From NCBI RefSeq assembly GCF_042665195.1, contig NZ_JBHTBW010000084.1:1-18906 (forward strand): DNA of 18,906 nt, written 5' to 3'. Below are positions 7,760 through 15,760 of the stretch, piece after piece (position 1 is the stretch's first letter; each line of letters starts with the position of its first letter). The notes below the pieces were generated by a model. It did not search any database. It saw only the letters and a list, made by a program, of their open reading frames with translations, and was not told the DNA's origin. The position numbers and the translations under genes were made by a program. Source of the stretch: Laceyella putida (GTDB lineage Bacteria; Bacillota; Bacilli; Thermoactinomycetales; Thermoactinomycetaceae).

Positions 7760-8755
7760 TTATCCTTCTAACACTTTAAAGATGGTGTAGAATACAAAAC
7801 CCATCAGGGCTGTCACAGGCAAGGTGAGAACCCAAGCGTACACGATTTTCGCCGCAACACTCCAACGGACGCTGCGAAGCCGTTCCGCGGCGCCCACCCC
7901 CATGATCGATCCGGTAATGGTGTGGGTGGTACTGACTGGAATGCCGATTTTTGCCACGGTCGTCAGCAAAATGGCCGCACCGGTCTCGGCGGCAAAACCT
8001 TGTGGTGCTTCCAACCGGCTAAGCCGCGACCCGATCGTGTGGATAATTTTCCGTCCACCCATCGCCGTTCCCAAACCCATCACTAACCCTGCGGCAATTT
8101 TCGCCCAATCGGGCACCGTCAACTCACTGTGGGTACCATAAGCGACCAAGGCCATACCGATGATCCCCATCGCTTTTTGGGCGTCCGCCGCGCCGTGGCT
8201 AAACGCCATGAACGCCGAGGAGAAAATCTGCAACGGCTTAAACAGCCTTTTCACCTTTGAGCGTGGGGTATTGCTGAAGATGAAACGAATGAGTTTAATG
8301 AGACCAGCCCCAAATAAGGCGCCCAACACAGGTGATACCAATAGCGCAACCAGGATCATCAAGATGCCATGGGTTTGCAGAATCGCCGTGCCTTTGTAAG
8401 CGACAGCGGCACCAATCAAACTCCCGATCAGCGCATGCGATGAGCTCGTTGGCAATCCCAGCAAAACCGTGATGATATTCCATAAAATCACGGCCAACAG
8501 CGCTGAAAGAAGCACAACGAGCGTAACGTGATTGGGATCGACAATATCTTTCCCAATCGCTTTCGCCACTTCCGTCGAGAAAAAAGCCCCAGCGATATTG
8601 AGCCCGGCCGCCATCAAGATCGCTGTCCATGGGGAAAGTGTCCGTGTCCCTACAACCGTGGCAATGGCATTGGCGGTGTCATGCCATCCATTGGTGAAAT
8701 CGAACACCAGGGCCAGCACGACGACAGCGACTAAGAGCCAAAATGGATCAAGCAT
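7760..8755 (-). CDS. pit: Inorganic phosphate transporter, PiT family
   Basis: This is a low-affinity, ion-coupled phosphate (or metal-phosphate) symporter of the cytoplasmic membrane. The 331-residue protein is almost entirely hydrophobic and shows the internal duplication of the family. The signature motif appears as GWHDTANAIAT (about 23-33) and again as SHGAADAQKAMG. Each half also has the paired motif GLPTSSSHALIGS or GIPVSTTHTITGS. Its start overlaps the end of the upstream DUF47 gene by 8 bp, so the two are translationally coupled, a common arrangement in which the DUF47 protein modulates Pit. A hairpin terminator follows. Phosphate control is suggested by the repeat array upstream of the operon. 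Confidence 0.95.
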   Translation of the reverse strand: MLDPFWLLVAVVVLALVFDFTNGWHDTANAIATVVGTRTLSPWTAILMAAGLNIAGAFFSTEVAKAIGKDIVDPNHVTLVVLLSALLAVILWNIITVLLGLPTSSSHALIGSLIGAAVAYKGTAILQTHGILMILVALLVSPVLGALFGAGLIKLIRFIFSNTPRSKVKRLFKPLQIFSSAFMAFSHGAADAQKAMGIIGMALVAYGTHSELTVPDWAKIAAGLVMGLGTAMGGRKIIHTIGSRLSRLEAPQGFAAETGAAILLTTVAKIGIPVSTTHTITGSIMGVGAAERLRSVRWSVAAKIVYAWVLTLPVTALMGFVFYTIFKVLEG

Positions 8756-9368
8756 ACTTCATAACCACACTTTCCATGATGTCCATCACATCTTCAAAAG
8801 CATCCGTTACATCTTCCAGTCGCTCATAGATCTCTTTCATTTTGATGAGATGAACCACATCCACCGGCTCCGCGAACAGTTCCATAATGCCTTCGCGCAT
8901 CAACTTGTCGCCTTCGTTTTCAAGCAAGTTGATCTCAATCGAAATCTTGCGTATCAAGTCATAATCGCGTTTTTCCAAAGCAATAAAAGCGTCATGCAAA
9001 TGACGGGCACATTTCTCCAGGATTTCTCCGAATTGGATGAGGTAGGAATTGGTTTTGTCCACTTGCATATAGACGAAACGAGCCGCACAAGCTTCCACTC
9101 CATCCAATACATCATCCAGGGTATAAGTCAACTTAAGGATGTCTTCATGATCCAGAGGCGTAACAAAGGTGTGATTCAATTCTTTGATCAATTGATGGGT
9201 ATATTCATCCCCTTTGTTTTCCAGCTCTTTGAGGCGCTCCGCATAGGACTCCTTTTGCTCCAGCGTCTCCACGTTTTCGCGGAATAGCTGGACTGCATCC
9301 GCAATGTTTGATGTTGCATCCACCATTAACTTAAAAAAGAGGCGGTCTTTAGAGCGGTTAAATAGCAC
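8748..9368 (-). CDS. DUF47 (PhoU-like) protein associated with Pit
   Basis: DUF47 proteins are soluble, all-helical relatives of PhoU, usually encoded next to a PiT transporter and thought to modulate it. The ~206-residue protein is strongly helical and acidic, with PhoU-like segments such as TLDDVLDGVEA, a heptad-like KLMREGIMELF stretch and ERLEDVTDAFEDVMD. I chose the GTG at 9368, because the GGAGG site (9377-9381) is eight bases from it. An ATG at 9374, two codons earlier, would be only two bases from that site. The gene is the first of a two-gene leftward unit with pit, which it overlaps by 8 bp. The upstream gap is packed with PhoP-box-like hexamers. Confidence 0.92.
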   Translation of the reverse strand: MLFNRSKDRLFFKLMVDATSNIADAVQLFRENVETLEQKESYAERLKELENKGDEYTHQLIKELNHTFVTPLDHEDILKLTYTLDDVLDGVEACAARFVYMQVDKTNSYLIQFGEILEKCARHLHDAFIALEKRDYDLIRKISIEINLLENEGDKLMREGIMELFAEPVDVVHLIKMKEIYERLEDVTDAFEDVMDIMESVVMKYA

Positions 9369-9384
9369 GTTCATATCCTCCTAG

Positions 9385-9492
9385 TTAACCATTTTTTAAC
9401 CAAAAATAATCATAGACTTTACAAATGAGATTGAACAGGGCTTGAACTAACTTTTAACCAACTATTAATTTCGCCTTAACAAAAAATTAATA
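9385..9492 (+). promoter_or_regulatory. Array of PhoP-box-like hexamers upstream of DUF47-pit
   Basis: TTAACC-like hexamers recur on the + strand, mostly 11 bp apart: TTAACC 9385, TTAACC 9396, TAATCA 9407 (weak), TTTACA 9418, TTGAAC 9431, TTGAAC 9442, TTAACC 9454, TTAATT 9465, TTAACA 9476 and TTAATA 9487. B. subtilis PhoP binds tandem TT(A/C/T)A(C/T)A repeats about 5 bp apart, which this resembles. The repeats lie on the strand opposite to the leftward gene, an orientation known at PhoP-repressed promoters such as tagAB. Phosphate control of pit is therefore inferred, with repression more likely than activation. Confidence 0.6.
9409..9437 (-). promoter_or_regulatory. Candidate promoter of DUF47-pit inside the repeat array
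   Basis: Read leftward, TGTTCA (9432-9437), a 17-bp spacer and TATGAT (9409-9414) make a -10 with a poor -35, about 40 bp before the GTG start. PhoP-box-like hexamers flank and overlap it on both sides. Confidence 0.4.
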
Positions 9493-9499
9493 TGCCAAA

Positions 9500-10903
9500 T
9501 CAAACCAGTCCGTTGCTTATCGCGGCCAACGCGGCAACCACAATCAAACCAACAACGATCCAATCCCATTTGCCAAGTGCCGCTCGCCCCTGTCTCCGCT
9601 GTACCCAGAGATACATCACCAGGCCTACTCCATAAACAACGGAGACCAGCAATAGGTAGGAAAGGCCTGCCGCATATAATGTCCACAACGAATATCCCGT
9701 GGCAAACAAACTGATCCACAGATCGCGCGTTTTTCGCCCGTCATTAAGATAGGTTTCCCTTGTAAGGACCAATTTTAGTTGGTACAGAGCAGATAATAAA
9801 TATGGAATTAATATGGCAACACTGGCCATCGAGTATACTTTTTGATAAGTGGAAGCCGAAACATACACAATGCCGACAAAAGCCAAGGTGATGATGGTTG
9901 ACCACCACAACGAGGCGATGGGAGTGCCATTTTGGTTCACCTGCGCGAAGCGGGTTGGAAATACGCCGTCTTTTGCCGCTACATAGGGAATCTCCACCGT
10001 CACCAAATACCAACTGAGCATGCCCCCCGTGATGGACACCATTAATCCGATCACGATCAACACGGCTCCCCATGGGCCCACAACCGCTTTGAGCACATAA
10101 GCCATCGACGGTTCAGGCAAAGCGGCTAACTCCGCTTGCGATAAAATGCCTGTTGACAAAACGGAAATCAGCAAATAGATGGCCAATGTGCCGATCAAGC
10201 CCACAATGGTGGCCACCCCAACATCTTTCACCCGTTTCGCCCGTCCGGACAGGACAATGGCGCCTTCAATCCCGACGAAGGCCCACAACGTGACCAACAT
10301 TGTGTCTTTCACCTGTTGTCCGACCGCTTTCCAAGAAAAACTTCCTTCTCCCCATAGATCGGCTGTAAACACATCACGTTCGAACGCAAACAACACGATG
10401 AGCAAAAAGAGCACAATCGGGATCAGTTTGGCCACCGTCGTCAAAACATTGATGATGGCGGCTTCTCTAATCCCGCGTGCCACTAACCAATGGAACAGAA
10501 GCACAAAAAGAATCCCACCCACGAGAGACGGCAGGTTATCCCCTTCTCCAAAAACGGGGAAGAAGTAGCTGAGTGTCTGGAAGAACAAGGTGACGAACGC
10601 GACAATGCCCAAAATCGACGCAATCCAATATCCCCAAGCGCTGTTGAAGCCAATGAACGGGCCAAAGCCAGCTCTGGCATAGCTGTAGATGCCCCCGCTC
10701 AGTTCCGGTTTGCGGAGCGATAAGTTTTGAAAGACCAAGGCCAAAGCCAACATGCCAATCCCTGTAATCACCCAAGCCAGGATCACAGGTCCGCTTCCCG
10801 CTACGGCCGCCATATCACTCGGCAAATTAAAGGCCGCTCCACCCACAATCGTTCCCACGACTGCGGCCATTAAAGAGAGCAGACCCAATTGTTTTTGTTG
10901 CAT
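9500..10903 (-). CDS. APC-superfamily amino-acid permease or antiporter (basic amino acid/polyamine type)
   Basis: This is a ~467-residue inner-membrane transporter with about 12 hydrophobic segments. TM1 carries the glycine-rich APC substrate-binding motif (GTIVGGAAFNLP). A conserved segment with LWAFVGIEGAIVLSGRAK, where TM6 is unwound in the family, and a following RVKDVG loop are typical of arginine/ornithine and related basic amino-acid antiporters. Arginine or ornithine exchange is an inference, and no arginine-catabolism genes lie nearby. I chose the ATG at 10903, eight bases after AGGGG, over an in-frame GTG at 10912. The gene appears monocistronic, but no clear terminator separates it from the DUF47-pit operon, so readthrough is possible. 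Confidence 0.87.
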   Translation of the reverse strand: MQQKQLGLLSLMAAVVGTIVGGAAFNLPSDMAAVAGSGPVILAWVITGIGMLALALVFQNLSLRKPELSGGIYSYARAGFGPFIGFNSAWGYWIASILGIVAFVTLFFQTLSYFFPVFGEGDNLPSLVGGILFVLLFHWLVARGIREAAIINVLTTVAKLIPIVLFLLIVLFAFERDVFTADLWGEGSFSWKAVGQQVKDTMLVTLWAFVGIEGAIVLSGRAKRVKDVGVATIVGLIGTLAIYLLISVLSTGILSQAELAALPEPSMAYVLKAVVGPWGAVLIVIGLMVSITGGMLSWYLVTVEIPYVAAKDGVFPTRFAQVNQNGTPIASLWWSTIITLAFVGIVYVSASTYQKVYSMASVAILIPYLLSALYQLKLVLTRETYLNDGRKTRDLWISLFATGYSLWTLYAAGLSYLLLVSVVYGVGLVMYLWVQRRQGRAALGKWDWIVVGLIVVAALAAISNGLV

Positions 10904-10953
10904 GATCTCCACCCCTAAATCTATGTCTTTTTCATCGAATTTGATTATTCCAT

Positions 10954-10988
10954 TGTATGATAATACACTAATTCATTAGCATGGTAAA
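10954..10988 (-). promoter_or_regulatory. Promoter of the APC transporter gene with overlapping inverted repeat
   Basis: Read leftward, TTTACC (10983-10988), a 17-bp spacer and TATTAT (10960-10965) form a promoter about 57 bp before the start. The inverted repeat TGTAT-GATA-ATACA (10954-10967) covers the -10 box and could be an operator. I could not match it to a known regulator. Confidence 0.55.
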
Positions 10989-11000
10989 GGATTAGAGAAA

Positions 11001-11038
11001 TAAAAAGAGGTTAGAACATGTTTCCATGCCCCAACCTC
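11001..11038 (-). terminator. Terminator after the lipoprotein operon
   Basis: Read leftward, GAGGTT and AACCTC pair, the stem continues through G-U pairs to CATG/CATG, and it is capped by a GAAA tetraloop. TTTTTATTT follows. It lies five bases past the stop of the small orphan gene. Confidence 0.88.
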
Positions 11039-11042
11039 GTGA

Positions 11043-11372
11043 TTATGCGTGCACATTGGCGGCCAAATAGGTGCCTTCAATCTGCAAATACAGCAAATTC
11101 AAATCGCAGATTCGTTTCGACAACTCATTCAATTCATCATTTAACCGCAAAAATTCACTTTCATCTTCTGTATTCGCCAGCGCTTCGTACCGCCGCAAAT
11201 ATTCCCGCTCAATCTCTTTGATCCGTTCCGGGATATAAGAGCAGCATTCTTGGCACCTTAACTCAAATTCATCTTGCTTCTCTTGCGACAACTCTTCATA
11301 TTCCACATAGAGCACGGGTCGCGCTATTCCCAATCGCTCATCATGCACAAACGCAAATGGAACCTGTGCCAT
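11043..11372 (-). CDS. Small helical protein of unknown function, coupled to the VWA lipoprotein
   Basis: I do not recognise this ~109-residue protein. It has no signal peptide or membrane segment. After about 28 residues with an aromatic/hydrophobic pattern (FAFVHDERLG) it is highly charged and predicted helical, with heptad-like segments (ERIKEIEREYLRRYEAL and LNDELNELSKRI), so a coiled coil is likely. A CQECC cluster and one more Cys could bind a metal or form disulfides. I prefer the ATG at 11372, because AAGGA lies eight bases upstream. The ATG at 11381, two bases after the lipoprotein stop, has no good site. The gene is tightly coupled to the VWA lipoprotein gene and followed by the shared terminator, so the products may act together. 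Confidence 0.75.
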   Translation of the reverse strand: MAQVPFAFVHDERLGIARPVLYVEYEELSQEKQDEFELRCQECCSYIPERIKEIEREYLRRYEALANTEDESEFLRLNDELNELSKRICDLNLLYLQIEGTYLAANVHA

Positions 11373-11383
11373 AACATTCATCC

Positions 11384-12958
11384 TTATTCGCTCTGCTTAT
11401 TCGCCAAGTCCGTTTGCACCTCGACCTCTTCGGCTTTCTTCTTCAAAAGGTCATCTTTTAGCAACTGAACGGCTTTATTCTGAAACTCTTCTTTTTTGCC
11501 GCCGTCTTTTTCCCACTCATTGAGCAGGCGGTGCGTTTCTTCCTGGAAAGCCACATCCAGTTTGGAATCCACTTCACCGTAACGGCTCTCTGTATACGTT
11601 TCGAGTTGCTGCCGACGCCCGCTGATCCACGAATCGATTTCCGTCCACGTCTTCTTGTCGATCTTGCCTTCTTTCTTGATGTACAGATTCGCTTCATCCA
11701 AACGCTGGTATTCCAATTGAACCTTTTCCATCATCTGCTTGTGGTGCTTCGTCAACCCTTTTTCGTCTTGATGGTGCGCATTGATCACCGTATGGAGCGC
11801 CCGCATTTGCCATGGTTCATTCAACCGGTTGACCGCTTGCACCCGCTCTTTGACGGCTTCCTTCAGTTCTTTTTCATCGGTCACCGTTTGGTAGTCGCCA
11901 CCCGTAACCGTAGAGACTTCCCGCAATTGACGCTCCGTATCCGGCTCCACATCCAAGCCGATCACATGAATATTGGCCAGATAATCCTGATGCAAACGCT
12001 TGGCCACTTGAACCGGATCGCCGCCGCAATTTTCAAACCCATCGCTGATGATCAGCATGTGATTCTCCACTGTGGCGGGCGCCCCTTTTTGCAAATCACG
12101 TGAACTGTTGTGCATAACCAAAGCCAGTGGGTTGTAACCAGCCGGATGGACCCGGCTCAGGGCCTCCTTCAGCTTTCCGTTATCCACTTTGTCCGCGGCG
12201 TAGATTTTCGCTTCGCTCTGGCAGGACAGTTCCTTATCCTTTTGCGCGCTCGTTCCTTGATGGCCATATACCTTCACTTGCAACATGGAACGATCTTGCG
12301 GCAAGGCGGAAGCCAATTGCTCAATTCCTTGTTTCGCACTGTCCATCTTGCTTTTGCTTTGTTCAGGCAGACGGCTTTCCATACTGCCGCTTGAATCGAG
12401 CAACACGGACATGTTCACTTTCTTCGGGGGCTCCGGCTTCGGCGTTGGGATTGGTTGTTCCTTCGGGGCTGAAGCCGGCGTTGGTTTTGGATACTTCTGA
12501 CGCGCTTGCACCCAAACATCCACTTTCTTCTTGTAATCCACTTCCCCCAAGGATTTAAAGCGATCCACATCACTCCGGTAATTTTCCCCCACCAAACCTA
12601 GCAAGTACGCATACGCTTTGTCATCGGTCAAGCCTTTGGGCATCTGGTCCAAAGCCAGAAACACCTTATCCCGATTATATTTCTCCCCCGCGTACTCTCC
12701 TTTTCCGTCATCCGTTAAGATATCGTTTAACTCCGTATATGGAGCCGGGCTCTTGGGCAAATCCGATTTTTCCTCGTGTCTCGGTGTTTCTTCTGCTTCT
12801 TGCTCTTCGCTCTCTTGGACCGCGAGTTGTTCTACCTTTTCCACTTGGTTTCCAGTCGTATGTTGAATCTTTTCGATTACGGTCGCACAGCCGCTTAAGA
12901 AGAGAAGACTGCAAATGAGGAGAGACGAGGACAAAAAAGCCGATTTTGTGATTCGCAT
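11384..12958 (-). CDS. Lipoprotein with von Willebrand factor A domain
   Basis: This 524-residue protein starts with a lipoprotein signal peptide and an LSGC lipobox at 21-24, so Cys24 should be lipidated and the protein anchored on the outer face of the membrane. A charged region and a Pro/Lys-rich linker (about 159-180) precede a VWA domain at about 182-375. The MIDAS motif DSSGS is at 188-192, and a later SDGFENCGGD segment supplies the second Asp. At the usual threonine position the sequence reads GYNPLA, so Asn replaces Thr, although metal binding may survive. The C-terminal third (about 395-524) is charged and helical, probably coiled coil. It broadly resembles secreted YwmC/YwmD-type VWA proteins of Bacillus. 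The AGGAGG site and ATG are clear. Its ligand is unknown; adhesion or envelope assembly is a guess. Confidence 0.88.
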   Translation of the reverse strand: MRITKSAFLSSSLLICSLLFLSGCATVIEKIQHTTGNQVEKVEQLAVQESEEQEAEETPRHEEKSDLPKSPAPYTELNDILTDDGKGEYAGEKYNRDKVFLALDQMPKGLTDDKAYAYLLGLVGENYRSDVDRFKSLGEVDYKKKVDVWVQARQKYPKPTPASAPKEQPIPTPKPEPPKKVNMSVLLDSSGSMESRLPEQSKSKMDSAKQGIEQLASALPQDRSMLQVKVYGHQGTSAQKDKELSCQSEAKIYAADKVDNGKLKEALSRVHPAGYNPLALVMHNSSRDLQKGAPATVENHMLIISDGFENCGGDPVQVAKRLHQDYLANIHVIGLDVEPDTERQLREVSTVTGGDYQTVTDEKELKEAVKERVQAVNRLNEPWQMRALHTVINAHHQDEKGLTKHHKQMMEKVQLEYQRLDEANLYIKKEGKIDKKTWTEIDSWISGRRQQLETYTESRYGEVDSKLDVAFQEETHRLLNEWEKDGGKKEEFQNKAVQLLKDDLLKKKAEEVEVQTDLANKQSE

Positions 12959-12985
12959 AAGCCCCTCCTTACAGAAAATGGTTGC

Positions 12986-12991
12986 ATTATA
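12986..12991 (-). promoter_or_regulatory. Candidate -10 element for the VWA lipoprotein operon
   Basis: Read leftward, TATAAT lies 27 bp before the ATG. The hexamer 17 bp upstream (AGGTGT) does not look like a -35, so recognition may need an activator. The rest of the 212-bp gap between ktrB and this gene shows no other clear element. Confidence 0.4.
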
Positions 12992-13170
12992 CTTACTTTT
13001 ATGCTAATACACCTGTATTTAGCTTACTGGAACCACTTTTATTTGACAACCACTGAGAGCGATACCGATTCGACAAACTTAGTACGATTTTTCAAACGAC
13101 AAGCAAATCCGCACAAGTCCATTATCAGCTTATCCAATCCCCCCCGGCCCCAAACAACCTCCGCTCCCTC

Positions 13171-14553
13171 CTAACCGATCAGCGGCTTTTCTTCGGGATA
13201 ACGATAAGGCGCTTGCTTTTCACTGCGGGCAATCGCAAACGCGATCGTGAGCGGCCCAAGCCGCCCCGCAAACATGGTGATAATGATCATGATCTTGCCG
13301 GGCAAAGTGAGTTCCGGCGTCAACCCCATGGTCAAACCGACCGTCCCGAAGGCGGAAACCGTCTCAAACACCGCCGTCAACAAATCGGTTCGCTCTGTGA
13401 TCGTCAACAGCATCGTCACCGTGATCACCAGTGTGATCGCGGCCACCGTCACCGTGAGCGCTTTATACACGAGGCCGTAGGGGATGCGTCGCTTATACGT
13501 GATGACATCATCCCGTCCCCGTATCATGGACCAAACCGCCAACAAAATCGTGGTCAACGTAGTCGTCTTAATCCCCCCGCCAGTCGAACTGGGCGATGCT
13601 CCCACAAACATCAGCAACACGGTAATGAACAAAGTGGCCGTATACATATCACCTACGTTTAGCGTATTGAAACCCGCCGTCCTTGGTGTGACCGAGTGAA
13701 AATAAGAGGCAAGAACTTTCCCCTGAAGCGATAAGCCGCCCAACGTTTTGGGATTGGCCCATTCAATCACCATGATCAACAACATGCCAACCAAGATCAA
13801 CATCCCGGTCACGGTGAGCACGAGCTTGGTATGTAAACTCAGCCGTTTCGTTTTGCGGTACTGAACAACTTCCAAGATGACGATAAAACCGATCCCCCCC
13901 AAGATAAACAGGCTGGAGATCACAAGATTGACCAGGGGATCTTCCACATAATGCACGAGACTGCTAAACGGGGAGCGAAACCCGAACAAGTCAAAGCCTG
14001 CATTATTAAAAGCAGAGATGGAATGAAACAAGCCGTAGTAAATTCCTTTCGTCAGACCCAATTCCGGGATGAAACGCAGGCTTAACAGGACGCAACCGAT
14101 TCCTTCAATTATGAAAGTAAGCAACAACACTTTTAAGACAAGGCTAACCACGCCTTGCATACTAAACTGGTTAAATGCCTCACGCAAAATTAAACGTTCG
14201 CGAAATCCAATCTTTTTTCCCAACAGAAAAGCAAAAAACGTGCCAAACGTCATAAAGCCCAAGCCACCCACTTGGATCAGCAGCATGATCACCACTTCAC
14301 CAAAGGTGTTATACGTCGTCGCCGTGTCCACCACGACCAACCCTGTGACACATACGGCCGACGTAGCCGTGAACAACCCGTCAATAAAGGGAAGCCCTTC
14401 GCCAGATTCCGTCGCAAACGGCATAGACAATAAGGCTCCTCCGATCAAGATCGTCACGGCAAATCCAATCACCAATACTTGAGCAGGAGTTAATTTCCTT
14501 AATAACCAACCTTGTTGAGACTGTTTCATCTTCTTCACCGATCCACCATTCAA
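13171..14553 (-). CDS. ktrB: Potassium uptake protein, KtrB/TrkH family
   Basis: KtrB/KtrD are the membrane-translocating subunits of Na+-dependent K+ uptake systems. The 460-residue protein has the four M1-P-M2 repeats of the family, each with a filter glycine: TSAVCVTGL (about 64-72), SISAFNNAGF (178-187), SVTPRTAGFN (286-295) and TVSAFGTVGL (397-406). The intramembrane loop of the third repeat, GASPSSTGGGIKTTT (317-331), is intact. The partner RCK gene (ktrA/ktrC) is not in this window, so it must lie elsewhere, as it does for the B. subtilis ktrC and ktrD genes. The start is uncertain: the ATG at 14553 has AAGGG eleven bases upstream, while in-frame GTG and ATG codons follow within nine residues. 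No clear terminator follows; a run of seven G occurs 3' of the stop. Confidence 0.93.
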   Translation of the reverse strand: MNGGSVKKMKQSQQGWLLRKLTPAQVLVIGFAVTILIGGALLSMPFATESGEGLPFIDGLFTATSAVCVTGLVVVDTATTYNTFGEVVIMLLIQVGGLGFMTFGTFFAFLLGKKIGFRERLILREAFNQFSMQGVVSLVLKVLLLTFIIEGIGCVLLSLRFIPELGLTKGIYYGLFHSISAFNNAGFDLFGFRSPFSSLVHYVEDPLVNLVISSLFILGGIGFIVILEVVQYRKTKRLSLHTKLVLTVTGMLILVGMLLIMVIEWANPKTLGGLSLQGKVLASYFHSVTPRTAGFNTLNVGDMYTATLFITVLLMFVGASPSSTGGGIKTTTLTTILLAVWSMIRGRDDVITYKRRIPYGLVYKALTVTVAAITLVITVTMLLTITERTDLLTAVFETVSAFGTVGLTMGLTPELTLPGKIMIIITMFAGRLGPLTIAFAIARSEKQAPYRYPEEKPLIG

Positions 14554-14573
14554 TTAATTTCCCTTAGGATTTG

Positions 14574-14621
14574 TTGAAAACATTTGGTTTCGATTATAAT
14601 GAAGTCATGCCAACCATACAA
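14574..14621. promoter_or_regulatory. Divergent overlapping promoters of mnmA and ktrB
   Basis: The palindrome ATTATAAT (14593-14600) gives a TATAAT -10 on both strands. Rightward, TTGAAA (14574-14579, 15-bp spacer) may be the -35 for mnmA. Leftward, TTGTAT (14616-14621, 17-bp spacer) may be the -35 for ktrB. A CATAC-AAG-GTATG inverted repeat (14615-14627) overlaps the ktrB -35 and the mnmA leader. The two polymerases could not bind together. Confidence 0.5.
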
Positions 14622-14652
14622 GGTATGAAACCGAATATTGGAAGTGATGCAA

Positions 14653-15741
14653 ATGGGCAATAAACATATACGTGTCGTAGTTGGAATGTCGGGCGGCGTG
14701 GATTCTTCCGTTACCGCCTGGTTACTGAAAGAGCAAGGCTATGACGTCATCGGGCTATTCATGAAGAATTGGGATGACACCGATGAATTTGGCCATTGCA
14801 CCGCCACTGAAGATTTTGAGGATGTGCGTCGCGTCTGTGCGCAAATCGGTATTCCTTATTACTCTGTCAACTTTGAGAAAGAATATGAGCAAAAGGTCTT
14901 TCAATATTTCCTTGACGAATACCGAAAAGGAAGAACCCCCAACCCCGACATCCTATGCAATCGGGAGATCAAGTTTGGTGAATTCCTGCAGAAGGCGAAG
15001 CAACTTGGAGCCGATTTTATCGCTACAGGCCATTACGCGCAAATCATCGAGAAAGATGGCCACAAATACCTTGCGCGCGGAGCCGATCCAAACAAAGACC
15101 AAACCTACTTCCTCTATGCCGTCAACAAGCCGCAATTGATGCAAGCGATGTTCCCGATTGGGCATATGCAGAAGAATGAAGTGCGGGAAATCGCGAAAGA
15201 AGTGGGGTTGGCCACAGCCAAAAAGAAAGACAGCACCGGAATTTGTTTCATTGGAGAGCGTAATTTCCGCGAATTCCTAAGCCACTATCTCCCTGCCCAA
15301 CCGGGGGAAATCCGCACACTGGACGGGGAAGTGAAAGGAACACACGATGGCTTGATGTACTACACCTTGGGCCAGCGCCAAGGTTTGGGGATTGGGGGAA
15401 GCGGTACGGGGGAACCATGGTTTGTCGTTAAAAAAGATCTGGAAAACAACATTCTTTATGTGGCACAAGGGCATGATCATGAAGCTCTCTATTCTGAAGG
15501 GCTCTTGGCTACGGAAATCAATTGGTTGGGTGAAGGGGCCATTCCAGCTGAGCCGTTCGAATGCACCGCCAAATTTCGCTATCGCCAAAAAGATCAACCC
15601 GTCCGCGTCATTCCGCAACCGGACCGGACTTTCCGGGTTGTGTACAAAGAACCGCAACGCGCGGTGACGCCAGGGCAATCCGTAGTTTTCTATGATGGAG
15701 AAGTGTGTTTGGGCGGAGGCATTATCGACTATACATTTTAA
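14653..15741 (+). CDS. mnmA: tRNA-specific 2-thiouridylase MnmA
   Basis: MnmA adenylates and thiolates U34 in the wobble position of tRNA-Lys, tRNA-Glu and tRNA-Gln. The 362-residue protein has the PP-loop SGGVDSS (13-19), catalytic Cys102 (PDILCNRE) and catalytic Cys198 (STGICFIGERNF). The tRNA-binding GHYAQ and KDQTYFLY segments and the C-terminal beta barrel are intact. The ATG at 14653 is chosen because GGAAGTGA (14640-14647), a near-perfect ribosome binding site, lies five bases upstream. A TTG at 14638 would add five residues and bury this site. The usual sulfur donor is a YrvO/IscS-type desulfurase. The NifS here, about 10 kb away, is more likely tied to NadA. Confidence 0.96.
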   Translation: MGNKHIRVVVGMSGGVDSSVTAWLLKEQGYDVIGLFMKNWDDTDEFGHCTATEDFEDVRRVCAQIGIPYYSVNFEKEYEQKVFQYFLDEYRKGRTPNPDILCNREIKFGEFLQKAKQLGADFIATGHYAQIIEKDGHKYLARGADPNKDQTYFLYAVNKPQLMQAMFPIGHMQKNEVREIAKEVGLATAKKKDSTGICFIGERNFREFLSHYLPAQPGEIRTLDGEVKGTHDGLMYYTLGQRQGLGIGGSGTGEPWFVVKKDLENNILYVAQGHDHEALYSEGLLATEINWLGEGAIPAEPFECTAKFRYRQKDQPVRVIPQPDRTFRVVYKEPQRAVTPGQSVVFYDGEVCLGGGIIDYTF

Positions 15742-15760
15742 TGGCCAAAATATGTGAATA

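Noticed and set aside
9385..9492. Phased repeats as a CRISPR array or replication iterons
   Set aside because: The units are 6-bp words on an 11-bp period, with no long identical repeats or spacers, and no replication gene is nearby. A transcription-factor array is simpler.
11531..12558. Rightward open frames opposite the VWA lipoprotein
   Set aside because: They are shadows of the real leftward gene, which has a signal peptide, VWA motifs and a strong ribosome binding site.
14601..14652. T-box or riboswitch upstream of mnmA
   Set aside because: The leader is only about 45 bases, has no specifier or antiterminator and no terminator hairpin.
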